NCBI RefSeq assembly: GCF_028204155.1 | Contig: NZ_JAQLOI010000001.1 | Coordinates: 1,860,001 to 1,924,000, forward strand | Reading direction: 5' to 3' | Source of the DNA: Vibrio algarum | Lineage (GTDB): Bacteria > Pseudomonadota > Gammaproteobacteria > Enterobacterales > Vibrionaceae | Length of the DNA: 64,000 nt | In this document: piece after piece, positions 8,625 through 17,979 of the stretch | Layout of the letters: every line of letters begins with the position of its first letter | How positions within the stretch are numbered: position 1 is the first letter of the stretch | Made by a program: the position numbers and the translations under genes | Notes under the pieces: model-generated | What the model saw: only the letters and a program-made list of their open reading frames with translations | What the model was told of the DNA's origin: nothing | The model's database searches: none

Positions 8625-10000
8625 ATGCCATTAAAAGCGAAGTTAATCCTTTTAACCCTTATTCCTTTGATAATGGTTAGTGCGAGTATTAGTTGGATAT
8701 CTATCTATCAAGCGAAGTCTTTAGGTCAAAAAGAGATAGAAATATTTCGTGAAAACTTAATTCAGGCTAGAGAAGCCGCGCTAAAAGATAGTATTGATAT
8801 GGCTATCAGTGCTATTTCCCCTATCTATGATAATTCCACTAGCGATGACGTAATCGCTCAAGATCAGGTAAAAAAATACTCGGTCAATTAAGCTATGGGA
8901 ATGATGGCTACTTCTTCGTCTATGATACTAACGGTGTGAATCTGGTTCACCCTATATTACCTGATTTAGTAGGGAAGAACTTAATTGATCTTCAAGATAA
9001 GAATGGTGATTTTCTTATTGAGGCACTCTTGTTTCAAGCCCAAGCAGGTGGTGGGTTTCATCGTTATTTATGGCAAAAACCGTCGACGAATGAAGTAGTT
9101 CAAAAGTTAAGTTACGCGGCTTGGTTAGAAAAATGGGATTGGATGATTGGTACCGGGCTTTATATCGAAGATATAAGCAGTGAAGTCATGGAGATGCAAG
9201 AGACGGTGAATAAAAACATAGAGACCACATTCTTTTCGGTGATTTCTATATTGGCTGTAACTGTCGCGGTTATTATCGTTCTCACCTTGGCTATCAACTT
9301 GCACGAGCACCGGTTAGCGGATCGACACTTAAAAGAACTAGCGCACAAAACCGTGATGTTTCAAGAAGATGAAAAAAAACATTTGGCACGTGAGTTACAT
9401 GATGGCATTAATCAGTTGTTAGTTTCGAGTAAATGTCATTTAGAGCTTTTAGATAATAAATTAGATCATCATGGGATGAGTGATGAATTAAATCAACATA
9501 TTGAAAAGTCGCAAAGTTCACTCTCCACAGCTATAAATGAAGTGCGCAGAATTTCACATAACCTTAGACCAAGTGCGTTGGATGATATTGGATTAGAAGC
9601 AGCATTAATGACATTGTTGAAGGATTTCAGGCTCCACTCAGGGATTGAAATCGAGACCTTATTCGATACACAAGATGGAAAGCTTCAGTCAGAAATTGCT
9701 ACAACACTCTATCGAGTAACTCAAGAGTCTTTAACTAATATTGAAAAACACGCGAATGCATCAAAAATCACAGTTATTTTGCATCAAATGGGTAACATGT
9801 TACAGCTCATGATTAGAGATGATGGTATTGGTTTTAACGAGATAGATGGCTCGGTTAAAAAGGGTATTGGACTTCGCAATATGAGAGAGCGAGTTGAATT
9901 TATTGGCGGAGAATTTGAGCTCTCAAGTGAACCGCATTTGGGGACTGAGATTACAGTGCTACTTAACTTAGATGGATTACTGGTATGGAAAAGCCGATAA
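8625..10000 (+). CDS. Cache-domain sensor histidine kinase, NarL type (frameshift at an A7 run)
   Basis: Reads as one gene if one A is added at the A7 run 8870-8876; as assembled it stops at 8889-8891 and resumes in the -1 frame. The repaired protein (about 459 residues) has membrane helix 1 (residues 5-27), a periplasmic single-Cache domain (GYFFVYDTNGVNLVHP ... WMIGTGLYIEDI), helix 2, then a HisKA_3 phospho-acceptor (HLARELHDGINQ) and an HATPase domain (DDGIGFNEI, KGIGLRNMRERV). The zero frame at the break is A AAA AAA. AAGGAAAAGT precedes the ATG. It overlaps the response regulator by 16 bases. It probably senses the TRAP substrate; that is inferred from position. Confidence 0.88.
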
Positions 10001-10623
10001 ATATAATTATTGTAGATGATCATCAAGTCGTATTAGAGGGTTTTATGGCAAGACTTGAGATCGAGCCTGAAATTCAAGTAGTGGCAACAGCGTCAAATGG
10101 ATTAGAAGCGATTGATATGGTGAAGCAGTATCTACCAGACGTGGTTTTAATGGACGTGAGTATGCCAATCATGAACGGAATAGATGCGACTAAGTTGATA
10201 AAAGAAGAGTTTCCAGAGGTAAAGGTGCTCATGTTAACCATGCATGACAACCGCGAGTATATAATGAATGTAATGCAAGCAGGGGCCGTTGGTTACATGC
10301 TTAAAGAGATTTCAGCAGAAAAAATGGTACAGGCTATCAAGACGGTTAACCTAGGTTCAACGTATTTCTGCGAGTCTACAACTCAAACTCTGTTCACCGA
10401 GGCGATTATTCCTGCGGCTAAAAAAACCAATCCACTCAGCCGAAGAGAAGAATCGGTATTAAAATTGGTAGCACAGGGGAGTAGTAGCAAAAAAATAGCC
10501 AGTTTGCTTAATATTAGTTATAGAACCGTTGAAACCCATAGGCAAAATATTAAGCATAAGCTCGATGTCCATTCGACCGCTGAACTAGCTAAATATGCGG
10601 TAGAAAATGGTCTACTGAACTAA
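9985..10623 (+). CDS. NarL/FixJ-family response regulator
   Basis: 212 residues. The receiver domain (residues 1-120) has the acidic pocket IIVDDHQ, the phospho-acceptor aspartate in DVVLMDVSMP and the lysine in GYMLKE. A C-terminal LuxR-type helix-turn-helix follows (NPLSRREESVLKLVAQG...KKIASLLNISYRTVETHRQN). It is the cognate partner of the overlapping kinase. The dctPQM operon directly upstream is the likeliest target, an inference from layout. Confidence 0.93.
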   Translation: MEKPINIIIVDDHQVVLEGFMARLEIEPEIQVVATASNGLEAIDMVKQYLPDVVLMDVSMPIMNGIDATKLIKEEFPEVKVLMLTMHDNREYIMNVMQAGAVGYMLKEISAEKMVQAIKTVNLGSTYFCESTTQTLFTEAIIPAAKKTNPLSRREESVLKLVAQGSSSKKIASLLNISYRTVETHRQNIKHKLDVHSTAELAKYAVENGLLN

Positions 10624-10625
10624 AA

Positions 10626-10654
10626 AAACCGCTATCTCTTAAGAAAAAGCGGTT
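10626..10654 (-). terminator. Terminator for aspC
   Basis: Read on the minus strand, AACCGCT pairs with AGCGGTT and a run of seven T follows. It lies just past the aspC stop and may also serve the convergent regulator gene. Confidence 0.75.
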
Positions 10655-10685
10655 CAATATATAAGTTAGTAGGCGCTATGCGGTT

Positions 10686-11876
10686 TTATAAAACAGCAGC
10701 GATACCTTTACAAAGTGGACCCATGTTTGCTTTTGTCATACCCGCAACACTGACGCGGCCAGATCCAACGATATAGATAGAGAACTCTTGTTTTAATCGC
10801 TCCACTTGATCTTTGGTTAATCCTGAGAATGAGAACATGCCGTTTTGACGTTCAATGAAGCTAAAGTCACTAGTGACACCTTCGGCTTTTAGTGTTTCTA
10901 CAAACAGCGTACGCATCTCTTGTATGCGATCGCGCATCTCTGCCACTTCTTGTTCCCATTCAGCTCTTAGTTCCGGGTTGTTTAGAATATAAGTAACAAC
11001 GGCAGAGCCGTGGGCCGGTGGATTCGAGTAGATAGAGCGGATGATGGCTTTAACTTGAGAAAACGCTGTCGTTGCAACATCATCTGACTCGGCAACGATA
11101 GTAAATGCACCTACACGTTCGTTGTACAAACCAAAGTTTTTCGAGAAAGAGCTTGCGACAAGCATCTCTTTATTGAACTTAGCAAAGGTACGTAAGCCTG
11201 CCGCATCTTCTTCTACACCTTTTGCAAAGCCTTGATACGCAAAATCAAATAATGGAACGAGTTTTTTATCTGCACAAAGTTTAGCAAGTTGTTCCCACTC
11301 TTCTGCTGTTGGGTCGATACCTGTAGGGTTATGACAACAGCCGTGCAATAGAACAATGTCGCCTTCGCTAGCATGAGAAAGGTCAGCAACCATAGCTGCA
11401 AAGTCTTTCTCTTTTAATTCTGCGTTGTAGTAACTGTATTGGACTGTTTCTAAGCCAGCAGCAGTAAATACGCTATTGTGGTTAGCCCACGTAGGGTTGC
11501 TGATCCAGATTTTTGGGGCACCGAGTTGACGCTTAATGAATTCACCGGCAACACGCAATGCACCTGTACCACCTGGAGCTTGTGCTGTTTTAGCACGTTT
11601 TTCAGAAACTATTTCTGAATCTGCACCAAATAAAAGCTTTTGAACGGCTAGTCCGTACTCAGCTGTACCTTCAATGGTTAGGTAAGATTTTGTTTTCTCA
11701 GATTCTAGGATAACGGCTTCCGCTTTTTTAACGGTAGCGAGTACAGGCGTTGTTCCCTGCTCATCCTTATAAATACCAGCGCCTAAGTTGATTTTCTCAG
11801 GGTTAGTGTCTTTTTTAAATAGCTCTGTTAGGCCAAGAATAGGGTCGGCTGGTGCGGCAGCAACTTTCTCAAACAT
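10686..11876 (-). CDS. aspC: Aspartate/aromatic aminotransferase
   Basis: 396 residues from the ATG at 11876 (MFEKVAAAPADPILGL), the usual family start; an ATG nine bases earlier is possible. PLP-dependent class I aminotransferase interconverting aspartate and 2-oxoglutarate with oxaloacetate and glutamate in the cytosol. Seen: the PLP lysine in SSFSKNFGLYNERVG, the NPTGIDPT cofactor loop, and the substrate arginine in SGRVSVAG near the C-terminus. Single-gene unit with its own terminator. Confidence 0.94.
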   Translation of the reverse strand: MFEKVAAAPADPILGLTELFKKDTNPEKINLGAGIYKDEQGTTPVLATVKKAEAVILESEKTKSYLTIEGTAEYGLAVQKLLFGADSEIVSEKRAKTAQAPGGTGALRVAGEFIKRQLGAPKIWISNPTWANHNSVFTAAGLETVQYSYYNAELKEKDFAAMVADLSHASEGDIVLLHGCCHNPTGIDPTAEEWEQLAKLCADKKLVPLFDFAYQGFAKGVEEDAAGLRTFAKFNKEMLVASSFSKNFGLYNERVGAFTIVAESDDVATTAFSQVKAIIRSIYSNPPAHGSAVVTYILNNPELRAEWEQEVAEMRDRIQEMRTLFVETLKAEGVTSDFSFIERQNGMFSFSGLTKDQVERLKQEFSIYIVGSGRVSVAGMTKANMGPLCKGIAAVL

Positions 11877-12081
11877 AATCTTCATCCGTGTTTATTAATA
11901 GTGGGTTGCTTTATTTATACCTGTATGATTGAAAACTGACAACAGTAAAAAAGCAGAAAAACCTAAATTAAGTTAATTTGGATGAAATTAATGATTTAAG
12001 TCAGTCTATTTAGCAATTAAAACAGTAAAAAGCACAAAATTAGCTGAAGTTGTTAAAAGTTGCTGTTCGTTTTTTATACGT

Positions 12082-12100
12082 AAAAACCTTAATGGTTTTT
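12082..12100 (-). terminator. Small terminator overlapping the HD-GYP stop codon
   Basis: On the minus strand AAAAACC and GGTTTTT pair across the stop codon and the 3' arm ends in T. The stem is short. Confidence 0.5.
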
Positions 12101-13534
12101 ATCTTTTAAACGAGTGGCAATGTCTATGAACTCAGTCTCTACCGATAAAAATGCTTCAACGACTTGCGGGTCAAAGTGACTTCCGGATCCTTCTAAAATA
12201 ATAGATTTTGCTTTTTCATGAGTAAAAGCGGGTTTATAGACTCTTTTTGAGATTAACGCGTCATAAACATCAGCCAATGCCATTAAACGCCCGGAAATAG
12301 GGATGTTTTTGCCTGATAATTGTTTGGGATAACCAGAACCATCCCATTTCTCATGGTGAGTAAGTGATATCTCTTTTGCCACATTTAAAAACGAGCAAGG
12401 CCCCATCTGTTCTTCTGCGAAAGAGAGAGCGTCGGCACCGATCTGTGGATGTTGTTTCATTACCTCAAATTCTTCTTCTGTTAGTTTTCCTGGTTTAAGC
12501 AATACATTGTCAGGAATGCCAACTTTACCCATATCATGAAGAGGTGCAGATTTATGTAAGATATCAATATAGGAAGGGCTAAGTATTTCTTTATATTCGG
12601 AGACAGACGATAAATTTAGAGCCAGAGCTTTAACATATTCCTGCGTTCTTAATATGTGGGCACCCGTTTCGTTGTCGCGAGTTTCGGCTAATGCAGACAA
12701 ACTTACAATAGCGACGTCCCGTGTGTTTTCGACTTCTTCTCGAGTAGAATTAAGAGAATCTAACATCTCATTAGTTAATGATGCGACTGAGCCTAACTCA
12801 TCGTGTTCGAAAATAGGAACCCGTACATTGACTTCTCCCGCACTTACTTTCTCTAGCGCCACTTCTTGAGAATCAAATATTTGTTTAAGCAGTTTTGTCC
12901 AACACACGATTATTGTAGCTGAATACAACATAAGTACCGATGAAACGTATATGAACTCTTTGATAACGCTTATGCGCCCCGTTCCGTCTAAAAGTCTCTC
13001 TGGGTTGTGTTCTAACCAATAGATATCTTTAACCTGTATCATGGTCAGCGATATGGTTAGGGCGATGATGACCAATGTGAACATAGATATCATCTGTTTG
13101 ACGATAGAACGACGCTCACCCGTTAACGAGGTGACAAATTGGTCACTCCGGACATATCGGTTTTTATCGAGTAACTCTAAAATAGTACCGGACAGAAAAC
13201 CAAATAACGTCATTCCAAAGACGACTTTTAAATTACTGTCTAGCGGGAAATCATAGCTAAGGTTATAAAATCCAGCTAAAGGAAAGCTGAAAATAAAAAA
13301 GAGTAAAGGGTCTAGTTTAGAAAGTTGCCCGTTGAAAGGAAAGTGGCCACGTGTTGATAACAAATGACGCGTTATATACAGTGCTAAAAATGTAAGCGCG
13401 ACATGCGAGCCTATTTCTGTGCCAGAGAGGGTTTCAAGCATAGGGCAGACTCGGCCCCCATAAGTGCCAAATATTATGCCGGCGACGCTGTAATTTACCA
13501 AGGTATTGGTGAATTGGTATTGCGGTTTATACAT
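12089..13534 (-). CDS. HD-GYP domain cyclic-di-GMP phosphodiesterase, membrane-bound
   Basis: 481 residues. Six or so N-terminal membrane helices (residues 10-220) form a membrane sensor, then a HAMP-like linker (EKVSAGEVNVRVPIFEHDELGSV) and a C-terminal HD-GYP domain. The catalytic signature is complete: HDMGKVGIPD, THHEKWDGSGYP and ADVYDAL. HD-GYP enzymes degrade cyclic di-GMP and so favour motility over biofilm. It stands alone between aspC and asnS. The signal sensed is unknown. Confidence 0.9.
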   Translation of the reverse strand: MYKPQYQFTNTLVNYSVAGIIFGTYGGRVCPMLETLSGTEIGSHVALTFLALYITRHLLSTRGHFPFNGQLSKLDPLLFFIFSFPLAGFYNLSYDFPLDSNLKVVFGMTLFGFLSGTILELLDKNRYVRSDQFVTSLTGERRSIVKQMISMFTLVIIALTISLTMIQVKDIYWLEHNPERLLDGTGRISVIKEFIYVSSVLMLYSATIIVCWTKLLKQIFDSQEVALEKVSAGEVNVRVPIFEHDELGSVASLTNEMLDSLNSTREEVENTRDVAIVSLSALAETRDNETGAHILRTQEYVKALALNLSSVSEYKEILSPSYIDILHKSAPLHDMGKVGIPDNVLLKPGKLTEEEFEVMKQHPQIGADALSFAEEQMGPCSFLNVAKEISLTHHEKWDGSGYPKQLSGKNIPISGRLMALADVYDALISKRVYKPAFTHEKAKSIILEGSGSHFDPQVVEAFLSVETEFIDIATRLKDKNH

Positions 13535-13631
13535 TGTCGTTCCTTAATGTGACGCTGACAGTTATCTAAATAGATAAGACCAAGTAATCAAACAGTTTAT
13601 TTCATAAGTAGAGAAATGGAACGAAAATCAT

Positions 13632-13658
13632 AAAAAAAGCCACCCAAAATGGGCGGCT
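13632..13658 (-). terminator. Intrinsic terminator after asnS
   Basis: Minus-strand stem AGCCGCCCA/TGGGTGGCT (one G-U pair), three-base loop, then seven T. Confidence 0.85.
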
Positions 13659-13711
13659 CTTATCAGTTTACTTCTTATGTATTGCTGATTTAACAATGCA
13701 TAGGATGCTAT

Positions 13712-15112
13712 TTAGAAGCTGGCACTTCTAGGGGTTCTTGGGAACGGAATAACATCACGTACATTTGCCATACCAGTAACATAAGAAACAAGGCGTTCGA
13801 AACCTAAACCAAAACCAGCGTGCGGTACTGTACCGTAGCGACGAAGATCGCGATACCAGCTCATATGTTCAGGATCAATATTCATTTCACGCATACGGTT
13901 GTCTAGAACGTCAAGACGTTCTTCACGTTGAGAACCACCAATGATTTCACCAATGCCGGGTGCAAGAACATCCATTGCAGCAACTGTTTTACCATCGTCG
14001 TTCATGCGCATATAGAATGCTTTGATGTCTTTTGGATAGTTTTTAACAATCACTGGCGCTTTAAAGTGTTCTTCAGCTAAGAAACGCTCATGTTCAGAAG
14101 ACATATCGATGCCCCACTCAACATCGAATTCAAACTTTCTTCCAGAATCTAAGAGTATTTGAATGGCGTCGGTATAATCGACCTGAGCAAAATCAGAGTC
14201 GACAAATTGTTCTAAACGACTAATCGCTTCTTTGTTTATGCGTTGTGCGAAAAATTCAAGATCATCGCGACGTTCATCCAGTACAGCCTTGAAAACGTAC
14301 TTAAGCATATCTTCCGCTAAGGTTGCAACATCATCAAGATCTGCAAACGCGACTTCTGGTTCAACCATCCAAAATTCCGCTAAGTGACGGCTAGTATTGG
14401 AGTTCTCTGCACGGAACGTAGGGCCAAATGTGTATACCTTGCTAAGTGCACAGGCGTAAGCTTCTGCATTAAGTTGGCCTGATACCGTTAGGAAGGTTTC
14501 TTTACCAAAGAAGTCTTCGTTATAGTCGATATCACCTTTCTCTGTGCGAGGAAGGTTAGTCATATCAAGAGTAGAAACACGGAACATCTCACCGGCGCCT
14601 TCTGCATCGGAAGAGGTGATCAACGGAGCAGACATCCAGTAGTATCCGTTTTCATGATAAAAGCGGTGTATAGCTTGAGATAAACAGTTGCGCACACGAG
14701 CAACTGCGCCAATTACGTTAGTGCGAGGACGAAGGTGTGCAACTTCACGCAAATACTCTATTGAGTGGCGTGTTTTAGCCATCGGGTAAGTATCAGCATC
14801 TTCTACCCAGCCAACCACTTTTACATTTGTTGCTGCAAGCTCGAAATCTTGTCCTTTAGCTGGAGACTCAACAATAGTGCCCGTTACTTCAACCGAGCAA
14901 CCAGCCGTTAGCTTTAAAACTTCATTAGAATAATTGTCTAAATTATTAGGGACCACGGCCTGAATCGGGTCGAAACAAGAGCCGTCATAAATGGCAAGAA
15001 AGGAGATACCAGCTTTGGAATCTCGACGTGTACGGATCCAGCCCTTAACAGTAACTTCACTGTCAACCGCTAGCTTTCCGCCTAAAACGTCTTTTACAGG
15101 CGCGTAAGTCAT
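13712..15112 (-). CDS. asnS: Asparaginyl-tRNA synthetase
   Basis: 466 residues from the ATG at 15112, the same length as E. coli AsnRS; the open frame extends 18 codons upstream but that leader is not family-like. Charges tRNA-Asn in the cytosol. Seen: an N-terminal OB-fold anticodon-binding domain (VTVKGWIRTRRDSKAG), then a class II catalytic core with TFRAENSNTSRHLAEFWMVE (motif 2 region) and GFGLGFERLV (motif 3) near the C-terminus. Confidence 0.96.
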   Translation of the reverse strand: MTYAPVKDVLGGKLAVDSEVTVKGWIRTRRDSKAGISFLAIYDGSCFDPIQAVVPNNLDNYSNEVLKLTAGCSVEVTGTIVESPAKGQDFELAATNVKVVGWVEDADTYPMAKTRHSIEYLREVAHLRPRTNVIGAVARVRNCLSQAIHRFYHENGYYWMSAPLITSSDAEGAGEMFRVSTLDMTNLPRTEKGDIDYNEDFFGKETFLTVSGQLNAEAYACALSKVYTFGPTFRAENSNTSRHLAEFWMVEPEVAFADLDDVATLAEDMLKYVFKAVLDERRDDLEFFAQRINKEAISRLEQFVDSDFAQVDYTDAIQILLDSGRKFEFDVEWGIDMSSEHERFLAEEHFKAPVIVKNYPKDIKAFYMRMNDDGKTVAAMDVLAPGIGEIIGGSQREERLDVLDNRMREMNIDPEHMSWYRDLRRYGTVPHAGFGLGFERLVSYVTGMANVRDVIPFPRTPRSASF

Positions 15113-15344
15113 TTTATTTTTATTCTCCATAAAGAATTTACAGCCAGCAACGCCGTTTTGTCGCAACGATGCTGACCAAATTTAGAAATTATTTTATTCA
15201 AACTGCGATATTACCTGTCAATTGAATCGCTTCAAGCCCAAATGACAAATAAATAATGAAAAAGTGCAAAATAACGTTGAACACGGCTCAATTTGAGCTG
15301 AGGCTTAAGCGTTTTGTTTATGATGTATTCAATTTACATCGAAA

Positions 15345-15815
15345 TTAACTGATTTTCTTTCTCATAATATGCTGTGGTCCGGCATCTCCACCAAAGTAGA
15401 AAGTATCAGTGTCAATAAAACCTGCTTTCTCGTAGCAGCGATAAGCGTGAATGTTCTTTTTATTGACGGTTAGGCAGATAGACGAACTGTCAGAGTACGC
15501 ACCATAGACGTAAACAAGTAAACGTTTCATTGCTAATGTGCCGTAACCTTTTCCTTGATACTGTTTACCAATCACGAGATTTCGAAGACCTAATTCGTTT
15601 TTTTCAGCAAAGGTAAATTTTTTATCAAAGGCTTTGTCAATCACGAAGAAACCAAGGAGTTCTTTTCCTTCGTTTACAACATAAAAATCTTGTTCGGGGG
15701 CTCTATTTTTGTAAAGGTCGCCAAACCCAGAGACAAACGTTTCTTGACTAGGATCTATTTCCAGTTCCATTAGTGTCGAATAATCTCTTAGTTTGGCTTT
15801 TCTAATAGTAATCAT
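15345..15815 (-). CDS. GNAT-family N-acetyltransferase
   Basis: 156 residues. The acetyl-CoA-binding motif is clear (IGKQYQGKGYGTLAMK, about residues 86-101), followed by NKKNIHAYRCYEKAGF, which is the typical C-terminal GNAT strand. The acceptor substrate is not predictable from sequence. It is a short stand-alone gene between asnS and the pabB-nudL pair, on the same strand. Confidence 0.85.
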   Translation of the reverse strand: MITIRKAKLRDYSTLMELEIDPSQETFVSGFGDLYKNRAPEQDFYVVNEGKELLGFFVIDKAFDKKFTFAEKNELGLRNLVIGKQYQGKGYGTLAMKRLLVYVYGAYSDSSSICLTVNKKNIHAYRCYEKAGFIDTDTFYFGGDAGPQHIMRKKIS

Positions 15816-15865
15816 TGACTGGTCAAATCCAATTTATTGGTTGTTAATACATGAGTTAGAATAAC

Positions 15866-16451
15866 TCAGTTTAGTTGAAGTTGCAGCGCTTGAATAATCT
15901 GTGCGGTAACACCCCAGATAAAATGTTCTTTATACGGAATGGCAAATATTCGATGAGAATAATGCTTGAATCGAAAAACATGACTGTACAATTGGTCGAT
16001 ATTAAATAGATGGTCCGCTGGCACTTCAAAAACACTTTCAACTTCGTTGGCATCAATGGTTGTTTGGTAATGTTCTTCAACGAGTGCAATGACGGGTGTC
16101 ACCATAAATCGGCTGAACGTCATTAGTGGGGAGTTCCCCAAGAACGGTCACTAATGTTGGGTCTAGTCCTATTTCTTCTTGGGCCTCACGAATAGCAGCT
16201 TGTTGAAGTGAAATATCACCTTCTTCCAGTTTCCCTCCGGGAAAACTGATTTGACCGGGGTGATGACGAAGATGACTAGCGCGCTTTGTAAGAATAACGT
16301 GTAAACCATCAGCTCGTTGAACACAACCAATTAACACAGCTGCCTGACGTAAACTATCAGGCTCTAATTTTTGCAAACGTTCTAGTGACTCAGCATGGTA
16401 TTCAACGGGAATATTTAAGCAGAAGTTTTGTATCAACGTTTGGAGGTTCAT
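15866..16451 (-). CDS. nudL: CoA pyrophosphatase, Nudix family NudL/YeaB-like (frame break)
   Basis: The family hydrolyses CoA and related pyrophosphates. Seen: the Nudix box GGKLEEGDISLQQAAIREAQEEIG in the first frame, with the expected downstream part (LMTFSRFMVTPVIALVEEHY...) in another. The switch is at the four-base G run 16128-16131 (C on the coding strand). Removing one C gives ELPLMTF and adding two gives ELPPLMTF; either restores about 194 residues. If two C are missing this is the same undercalling seen elsewhere. Follows pabB by 14 bases, so they are probably co-transcribed. Confidence 0.82.
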
Positions 16452-16465
16452 TTAAGTGCGCTCTC

Positions 16466-17854
16466 TTAGCTATCCGCAAGTATAGGCAAAATCTTGCTTA
16501 ATTTATCTAGTGTTTCCTGGTATTCCGATTCAGCCTGACTATCTGCTACTAAGCCGCCACCAGCCCACGCATATAAATTCTGGTCGTTTGCGACTAAGGT
16601 TCTGATGGTAATACTGCTATCCATTCCTCCGGAACGATTAATATAGCCAATGCTACCGCAATAAATGCTGCGCCTGTGCGGTTCTAATTCTTCGATAATT
16701 TCCATTGCTCGAACTTTAGGTGCGCCAGTTATTGAACCGCCAGGAAAGCAAGCACGTAAACAATCAGTTGCGTTGTATTCATCATCTAGTTCTGCAACAA
16801 CGGTGCTCACTAAGTGATGCACTGCTGGAAAACTTTCTACTTCAAACAGCAGCGGGACTTGTACCGTTCCTGGTTTTGCTACTCGACCAATATCGTTGCG
16901 TAGAAGATCCACTATCATCAAATTCTCGGCTTGGTCTTTTTCAGTATTAACGAGATCTTGTACGTTTTCCATGTCCTTTACTGGATTGTCAGATCGAGGA
17001 CGGGTTCCTTTAATCGGCTTAGTCTCAATTTTCCTATCTTTTATTTGTAAAAATCGTTCAGGCGAAACACTTAAAACTGCATTGTTCTTTAATTTTATAA
17101 AAGCAGAAAAAGGAGCTTGGTTGGCTTTTTCTAAGTGACAATAAGCCTGCCAAATGCTTCCTTGGTATTGAGCACGAAATCGTTGCGCTAAGTTTATTTG
17201 ATAGCAATCACCAGAATGCAGATATTCCTGAACAACATTGAATTTGGACACGTAATTGCGCTTAGTCATATTCGACTGCCAGTCAGATAACAATATGAAT
17301 CGAGATAACACGGGCTGTTCTTGGCTAAGTAACCAGTCGAGGTTTTTTTCAGTCTCAAGGCCGACCATACAAGCTGTTTTATTATGGTGGTCGACAATTA
17401 CAGCCCATTCATATAAGCCCACTGCCATATCCGGTACGTTGATATCTTTTTTCGCTATACAAGGCAATGTTTCTACTCGACGACCAAGGTCATAACCAAA
17501 ATAGCCAAGCGCGCCACCCACAAAAGGCAGTTCAGAGTCGTCTTTGGTAGCCGGAAGTAATATATCGAGGTATTCCTGAACCAAGGAAAACGGATCGTTT
17601 GTTGAAACTACCAACGAACCTTGGTGCTTAATTTCAGTCGTCTTATCTGTGGTCACAAGGGTTGCGATAGGTTGGGCAACGAGCACGTCGTATCGGCTAT
17701 CAGGGTGGCTGCTAGATGCCGACCTCAGCAACATAGACCATGATTGTTCAGCAATCGGCGAAAAGAGAGTTAATGCTAGATCAGGGGCATAGTCGAGTGA
17801 AATTGTACTGATATGGCTAGATTTACTGTTATTCATTTGTTTAATTTGTGACAA
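16466..17854 (-). CDS. pabB: Aminodeoxychorismate synthase component I
   Basis: 462 residues, normal for PabB. With PabA it converts chorismate and glutamine to 4-amino-4-deoxychorismate for folate synthesis. Seen: the chorismate-binding core with KPIKGTRPR (the lysine is the PabB-type catalytic residue), LLRNDIGRVAKPG, and GSITGAPKVRAMEIIEELE near the C-terminus. An alternative ATG six codons in (17836) is possible. Anthranilate synthase is a relative, but the PIKGT motif and lack of trp neighbours favour PabB. Confidence 0.92.
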   Translation of the reverse strand: MSQIKQMNNSKSSHISTISLDYAPDLALTLFSPIAEQSWSMLLRSASSSHPDSRYDVLVAQPIATLVTTDKTTEIKHQGSLVVSTNDPFSLVQEYLDILLPATKDDSELPFVGGALGYFGYDLGRRVETLPCIAKKDINVPDMAVGLYEWAVIVDHHNKTACMVGLETEKNLDWLLSQEQPVLSRFILLSDWQSNMTKRNYVSKFNVVQEYLHSGDCYQINLAQRFRAQYQGSIWQAYCHLEKANQAPFSAFIKLKNNAVLSVSPERFLQIKDRKIETKPIKGTRPRSDNPVKDMENVQDLVNTEKDQAENLMIVDLLRNDIGRVAKPGTVQVPLLFEVESFPAVHHLVSTVVAELDDEYNATDCLRACFPGGSITGAPKVRAMEIIEELEPHRRSIYCGSIGYINRSGGMDSSITIRTLVANDQNLYAWAGGGLVADSQAESEYQETLDKLSKILPILADS

Positions 17855-17979
17855 AGGCTTTAATCACTGAATGGCGCTAGGTTGCGAGCAAGAGTATCAT
17901 AATTTAAAAATATAAATAATATTCAGTTGGATGTTATGGCACATCTCCTTGAATCTAATATGGAATAAAGAGGCAAGCA

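Noticed and set aside
8936..10000. Second half of the kinase as a separate gene
   Set aside because: Its start would fall inside the Cache domain and no ribosome site precedes it; the two halves join at one missing A.
13712..15166. asnS starting at 15166
   Set aside because: The 18 extra residues are not family-like; starting at 15112 gives exactly 466 residues.
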